Below are positions 31,716-36,025 of a stretch of 36,025 nucleotides of DNA, in pieces. How positions within the stretch are numbered: position 1 is the stretch's first letter; each line of letters starts with the position of its first letter. A program made the translations under genes and the position numbers. The notes beneath the pieces are model-generated. The model worked only from the letters and a program-made list of their open reading frames with translations, was not told the DNA's origin and ran no database searches. This stretch comes from Sediminibacterium ginsengisoli (GTDB taxonomy: Bacteria > Bacteroidota > Bacteroidia > Chitinophagales > Chitinophagaceae). The stretch lies in assembly GCA_945901845.1 (NCBI GenBank), contig CAMDLR010000019.1:1-36025 (forward strand). Reading direction: 5' to 3'.

Positions 31716-33914
31716 TTGGATGCACCTGTATTATTAGTAACGCCACCATTTACGCAGCTCAATACGCCGTATCCGGCTACTGCTTATTTAAAAGGTTTTT
31801 TTAATACAAAAAATATTAAAAGCGAACAGGCAGACCTGGGTATAGAAGTTACACTTCAAATTTTTTGCAAAAAAGGATTGATTCATTTATTTGAAGCCGT
31901 AGAAAGTAAATACGGCGATACATTAAATAACAATAGTACGAGAATTGTAGCACTCAAAGAGCGGTACATTAATAACATCGATAGCGTTATACTTTTTTTG
32001 CAAGGGAAGCAACCTACACTTGCACATTTAATTGCCACCCGTCAATTTTTACCTGAAGCAAGTGCCTTTGAGCAAATGGATGATTTGCATTATGCTTTTG
32101 GTAGCATGGGTAAACAAGACAAGGCCAAGCATATTGCTACCATGTACCTCGAAGACCTCGGTAATTTAATTAAAGATACCATTGATCCGTATTTTGGTTT
32201 TAGTAGATATGCCGAAAGCTTAGGAAGGTCAGCTAATAGTTTTGATGAATTATATGCAGCTCTTAATGCGCCAGTAACATATATCGACGTTATTTTATTA
32301 GACATACTTGAAACTTATATCAAGCGGGTAAATCCTCTATTAGTTTGTTTGTCAGTTCCTTTTCCAGGAAATTTATATACATCGTTAAGGTGTGGGCAAT
32401 ATATCAAAAAGAATTATCCGGCTATTAAAGTAGCGATGGGTGGTGGTTTTGCAAACACCGAACTCCGCTCACTATCGGACGCGCGCGTGTTTGAATTTTA
32501 TGATTTTATCACACTCGATGATGGCGAAGCGCCCCTCGAAGTATTGATCAATCATATAGATGGAAAAATAACTGCACCCGAATTAAAGCGCTGTTTTACA
32601 CTTGTTGATGGTAAAGTTAGCTATATCAATAATTCTATTTGGCCCGATTATAAACAAGCTAATGTTGGTACGCCCGATTATTCGGGGCTCCTATTAGACA
32701 AGTATATTTCTGCTATCGAAGTAGTAAATCCCATGCATAGTTTATGGAGTGATGGCAGATGGAATAAATTAACCATGGCACATGGATGTTACTGGGGTAA
32801 ATGTACTTTTTGCGATATCTCACTCGACTATATAAAAAGCTATGAGCCCATTGCTGCATCATTATTAGCTGATAGGATGGAAACTTTAATTGAACAAACA
32901 GGCCAAACTGGATTTCACTTTGTGGATGAAGCGGCGCCACCATCTCTTATGAAAGCGCTAGCCATAGAAATTTTGCGCAGAAAATTAGTGGTGAGTTGGT
33001 GGGCTAACGTAAGGTTCGAAAAAAGTTTTACACGCGATCTTTGTCAGTTACTAAAATCTGCGGGATGCATTGCGGTGAGTGGTGGGCTAGAAGTAGCATC
33101 AGATAGGCTTTTAGTGCTTATTGATAAAGGAATTACCGTAGCGCAAGTAGCAAAAGTGAGTCAGCATTTTACAGAAGCAGGTATTATGGTGCACGCTTAT
33201 TTGATGTATGGTTTTCCAACACAAACAGAGCAAGAAACAATTGATTCATTAGAAATGGTGCGTCAACTTTTTGAAACGGGTGTATTGCAATCTGCATTTT
33301 GGCATTTATTTACCATGACAGCACATAGCCCAGTGGGGTTAGATCCTGATAAGTATAAAGTGATCAAGCATACCAAAGAAATTGGAACTTTTGCTAACAA
33401 CGATATTGTACATATTGATCCAACAGGAGCGGAGCATGAACTTTTTGGATATGGATTAAAAAAAGCATTACTCAATTACATGCATGGTGCTTGTTTTGAT
33501 TTTCCATTGCATAAATGGTTTGATTTTAAGACACCCAAAACTTTGGTAGCGCCTAATTATATTACAGCAGCTTTGCAAACACCTGATTATAACAATGCAA
33601 CAAATTATAAAGTGATTTGGTTAGGTGGAACACCCGTTTCATCTATAGTTCAGCGTTCTAAAAAAGGCAGTCAGTGGGAAGAAATGAATTTGCTTTTTCA
33701 AACAACACAAGCACCATTAAATATTTCGGTAGATCCTGCAAAAGGCAGTTGGTTGTTAGAGATATTACAAAAGACAGCAGTAGCCGAAACCGTTGGTATG
33801 ACTTATGCTGTTGTTAAAGAGAGCTATGAAGCCGCTGGTCTCGAAGACTTTGAACTTTTCTGGGATAATAAACCAGTTACAACACTTTATAAAGCAGGTC
33901 TGTTGAAAATTTAA
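31716..33914 (+). CDS. Radical SAM protein with N-terminal cobalamin-binding-like domain
   Basis: A 732-residue protein. Residues 1-300 resemble the B12-binding-like Rossmann domain often fused to radical SAM enzymes (VLLVTPPFTQLNTPYPATAYL at the start, VCLSVPFPGN at 210-218, VAMGGGFANTEL at 239-250), but the DxHxxG motif that binds cobalamin is not seen. The [4Fe-4S] cysteines are Cys358, Cys363 and Cys366 in HGCYWGKCTFCDIS, spaced C-x4-C-x2-C, a known variant of C-x3-C-x2-C. Later segments (VSGGLEVASDRLL and YLMYGFPTQTEQET) fit the SAM barrel. The substrate is unknown. The start is TTG at 31716, since an ATG 4 bases later is out of frame. It probably shares a transcript with the helicase gene. 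Confidence 0.85.
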   Translation: MDAPVLLVTPPFTQLNTPYPATAYLKGFFNTKNIKSEQADLGIEVTLQIFCKKGLIHLFEAVESKYGDTLNNNSTRIVALKERYINNIDSVILFLQGKQPTLAHLIATRQFLPEASAFEQMDDLHYAFGSMGKQDKAKHIATMYLEDLGNLIKDTIDPYFGFSRYAESLGRSANSFDELYAALNAPVTYIDVILLDILETYIKRVNPLLVCLSVPFPGNLYTSLRCGQYIKKNYPAIKVAMGGGFANTELRSLSDARVFEFYDFITLDDGEAPLEVLINHIDGKITAPELKRCFTLVDGKVSYINNSIWPDYKQANVGTPDYSGLLLDKYISAIEVVNPMHSLWSDGRWNKLTMAHGCYWGKCTFCDISLDYIKSYEPIAASLLADRMETLIEQTGQTGFHFVDEAAPPSLMKALAIEILRRKLVVSWWANVRFEKSFTRDLCQLLKSAGCIAVSGGLEVASDRLLVLIDKGITVAQVAKVSQHFTEAGIMVHAYLMYGFPTQTEQETIDSLEMVRQLFETGVLQSAFWHLFTMTAHSPVGLDPDKYKVIKHTKEIGTFANNDIVHIDPTGAEHELFGYGLKKALLNYMHGACFDFPLHKWFDFKTPKTLVAPNYITAALQTPDYNNATNYKVIWLGGTPVSSIVQRSKKGSQWEEMNLLFQTTQAPLNISVDPAKGSWLLEILQKTAVAETVGMTYAVVKESYEAAGLEDFELFWDNKPVTTLYKAGLLKI

Positions 33915-33925
33915 TTATTATCTGC

Positions 33926-36025
33926 TTATTTCAATATCGTCACCGACCCAGTTATTATTTTTCGTCCATTTTTAGGATTGATAATATAGTAGTAGGTACC
34001 AATGGGTAAAGGGCTTCCGTTGTATAGTCCATTCCAAGGGTTGTCATACCCCACCGATTTAAACACGGGTTGTCCGTATCTATTGTACACATCAATGGTA
34101 GCGCCTGGGTAGCTTTCTAAATATTTTATCACCCAGTTATCGTTAATGCCATCCCCATTTGGAGAAAAGGCGTTGGGTACTTCTGGTGCGAGTAATAGTT
34201 TAATAAATATATCATCGCTAACCATACAGCCACCTTGTCCGGTAAGTTCTAGTATGTACGTTACATCGCCAAGCGGTGTACTTCGAGGCACAGCTGCCGT
34301 ATCACTATTTAAATAGAGTGCTGGCTTCCATTTGTAGGTAAGGTTATTACCAAAAACAAATGCGGGTCTAATAAGTGCGGTACCACCTTCTAAGATTTTA
34401 AAATCGGGCCCTAGTTTGAGGTGCGGATACGGGAAGGAAGTAACCGTTTTACTAATGGTATCACTCACACAGTTTTGTCCATTAAAGCCAAATAGTTTGA
34501 TGGTAAAAATACCAGAGTCTCTAAAACGTTTATTAGGGTTTTGAACACTTGATGCATCTGATTGTCCTAAATCCCATACCCATTTATTGATAGGGCTTGT
34601 GATGCCAACCGATTGGTCTGTAAAGTTTATAACATCACCCATACAAATACTATCCGGACTAATGGTAAAGGCTGCCTTTGGTTGCGGATAAATGGTATTT
34701 AGTACCTGCGTTAATGAGTCAATACAGTTGTTATTACTGGTTACAATGAGTTTTACGTTTACGGGGCCTACAGCGCTGTATTTGTGGGTTGGATCCTTGC
34801 TTGTAGAACCTGTGCTATTATTTGGATTTCCAAAGCTCCAAGCGTATTTAAAGCTAGCTTCTGATCCATCTATAATACTAGAACTGTTGGTAAAGGTTCC
34901 ATTCCCATCCGGTAAACAAATGCTAGGTAAACTAAAGGCAGGCTTAGGTAATGGGTTTACTTTTACAAGCTGTGTATTAAGCACAGATACACAACCACTA
35001 TCGGTGGTTACTTTAAGTGATACGGTATAGGTTTTAGTGGTATCAAATATTTTAGAGAACACAGCACCTGATGTTTTAGACGACGTGGTTGCGTCTCCAA
35101 AATCCCAGGCCCAAGTAATGATATTGCTATAATTGGCTACAGAGCTATCTGTAAATACAAGGTTGTTTTTTTCACAACTAGGAAGTCCAGCACCCCACTT
35201 AGCAGTAGGTGAAGGCCACACGGTAATACTACGCGAGGCAGAGTCTTTACAACCTATTACACTTGAGGTGTACATATACTTGATTGGATAGGTGCCAACC
35301 CCCGCAGTAGCCGGGTTAAACACACCTGTAGCACTCACACCTGTTCCGGAATAAGTAAAGCTACCCGGTACATTATTATCAAAACTAGCCTGTGTAATTT
35401 GACGCGGAGTAGCTTCGTTACAAATACCCGGTATGGTGGTAAAAGTCACTTTTGGACTTTGGTTAACAACCGCAGTTTTAGACACCGACTTGCTACAACT
35501 AGCCGCGTTACCAGAAAAAGCTTTTAAGGTAATGGTATAATTTTTAGTAGCCGGGGCTTGAAAATTAGGATAACGAAAAGCGTATACTTTACCTAAAAAA
35601 GGCGATTCATCAATTGTTTTTTTAGTGAGGTCATTAGCGTCCCAATAAATCTCGAGCCTTGTTACATCCCCAAAATCTACCACCGATAAATTTTTAATCC
35701 GCACCGAATCATTGCTACAAAGTGTAGTAGGCGCTAGTATCTCAAAATCAGGGTTAGGGTTTGCACCGTTAACCGTAAAGCTGCTGGTTAGTGAATCGAC
35801 ACAACCAAAAGAAGTGACTTTAAGTGACACACTATACACCGCCGACTTATTGTATTTGACAGCAGGGTTTTTAGCAGTTAACTGCGCAGGCGTATAAGTA
35901 GGGCCTGGTGTAATAGCAGGGCTGCCCGCATTAAAATTCCACTGGTACGAAAAATTAGTAGCACCATCTGCAGATGCTGTACTATCTGTAAAAACCGCGT
36001 TTGCATCATTTAAGCATACTTCGGG
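33926..36025 (-). CDS. PKD-domain surface protein with T9SS type B C-terminal sorting domain (5' part outside window)
   Basis: The frame is open to the right edge, so the visible 699 residues are the C-terminal part of a larger gene; the GTG at 35839 is not the start. There are several PKD-like repeats of about 90 residues with the motif W-x-F/L-G followed by Y-x-V-x-L and a closing Cys (WAWDFGDATTS, YAWSFGNPNNS, WVWDLGQSDAS). The last 85 or so residues begin PNAFSPNGDGINDNW and contain VYNRYGQPVF, WNGLYNG and LPIGTYYYII. This is the 'gliding motility-associated C-terminal domain', a type B signal for export by the type IX system. The protein is therefore probably a very large adhesin-like cell-surface or secreted protein, and a cargo of SprA. 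It converges with the radical SAM gene. Confidence 0.9.
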   Translation of the reverse strand, partial: PEVCLNDANAVFTDSTASADGATNFSYQWNFNAGSPAITPGPTYTPAQLTAKNPAVKYNKSAVYSVSLKVTSFGCVDSLTSSFTVNGANPNPDFEILAPTTLCSNDSVRIKNLSVVDFGDVTRLEIYWDANDLTKKTIDESPFLGKVYAFRYPNFQAPATKNYTITLKAFSGNAASCSKSVSKTAVVNQSPKVTFTTIPGICNEATPRQITQASFDNNVPGSFTYSGTGVSATGVFNPATAGVGTYPIKYMYTSSVIGCKDSASRSITVWPSPTAKWGAGLPSCEKNNLVFTDSSVANYSNIITWAWDFGDATTSSKTSGAVFSKIFDTTKTYTVSLKVTTDSGCVSVLNTQLVKVNPLPKPAFSLPSICLPDGNGTFTNSSSIIDGSEASFKYAWSFGNPNNSTGSTSKDPTHKYSAVGPVNVKLIVTSNNNCIDSLTQVLNTIYPQPKAAFTISPDSICMGDVINFTDQSVGITSPINKWVWDLGQSDASSVQNPNKRFRDSGIFTIKLFGFNGQNCVSDTISKTVTSFPYPHLKLGPDFKILEGGTALIRPAFVFGNNLTYKWKPALYLNSDTAAVPRSTPLGDVTYILELTGQGGCMVSDDIFIKLLLAPEVPNAFSPNGDGINDNWVIKYLESYPGATIDVYNRYGQPVFKSVGYDNPWNGLYNGSPLPIGTYYYIINPKNGRKIITGSVTILK

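Noticed and set aside
1..36025. CRISPR arrays, insertion sequences or prophage
   Set aside because: No regularly spaced repeats, transposase, integrase or phage structural genes were found on either strand.

Overview
The window comes from a Bacteroidota chromosome, most likely a member of Chitinophagia or a close relative. The grounds are an intact sprA gene for the type IX secretion system (T9SS) next to ruvA, a large PKD-repeat surface protein with a T9SS type B (gliding-motility-type) C-terminal tail, a HYC_CC_PP family protein, a DUF3127 protein, menaquinone synthesis by the futalosine route (mqnB, mqnD), and promoter-like boxes of the Bacteroidota form TAnnTTTG. The genus is an inference. 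Most of the window is dense core genome, with no insertion sequence, CRISPR array or complete prophage that I can see.

Layout. 1-2173: the end of an outer-membrane porin, then a cysteine-rich HYC_CC_PP protein and two exported heavy-metal-associated (HMA) proteins, a hairpin terminator, and a small conserved-looking reading frame with no standard start codon. 2160-6834: ispH (isoprenoids) divergent from an ABC-F ATPase, then the mqnB-mqnD pair on the minus strand. 6886-8618: two tandem pterin synthase paralogues followed by folE, closed by a strong terminator. 8697-12300: fabD, facing an operon fabH - Cys/Met PLP enzyme - GNAT acetyltransferase. 12387-20398: ruvA and the 7.4 kb sprA. 20424-22705: an ABC exporter pair of the NatA/NatB type. 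22835-25786: an exported zinc-dependent phospholipase C/S1-P1-like protein, then a coupled pair of a COG2509 FAD oxidoreductase and a DUF3127 protein. 26035-27803: dnaA with a terminator, then tRNA-Ser(GCT) and tRNA-Pro(TGG). About 27840-29729: a short AT-rich stretch with three unrecognised small genes, two of them membrane-anchored, and two DNA hairpins. 29730-36025: a pentapeptide-repeat protein, a DEAD-box-like helicase, a radical SAM protein, and the T9SS cargo protein, which runs off the right edge.

The genes connect in several ways. The PKD protein carries the tail recognised by the secretion system whose translocon SprA is encoded 14 kb away. FabD and FabH together prime type II fatty acid synthesis. 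FolE makes the dihydroneopterin triphosphate that both pterin synthases upstream can use; their C-x5-HGH motif resembles that of animal 6-pyruvoyl-tetrahydropterin synthase more than that of classical QueD. This is the part I find most worth following. Several genes have a TAnnTTTG-like box only 3 to 18 bases before the start codon, suggesting leaderless or nearly leaderless messages. Three convergent gene pairs overlap at their 3' ends.
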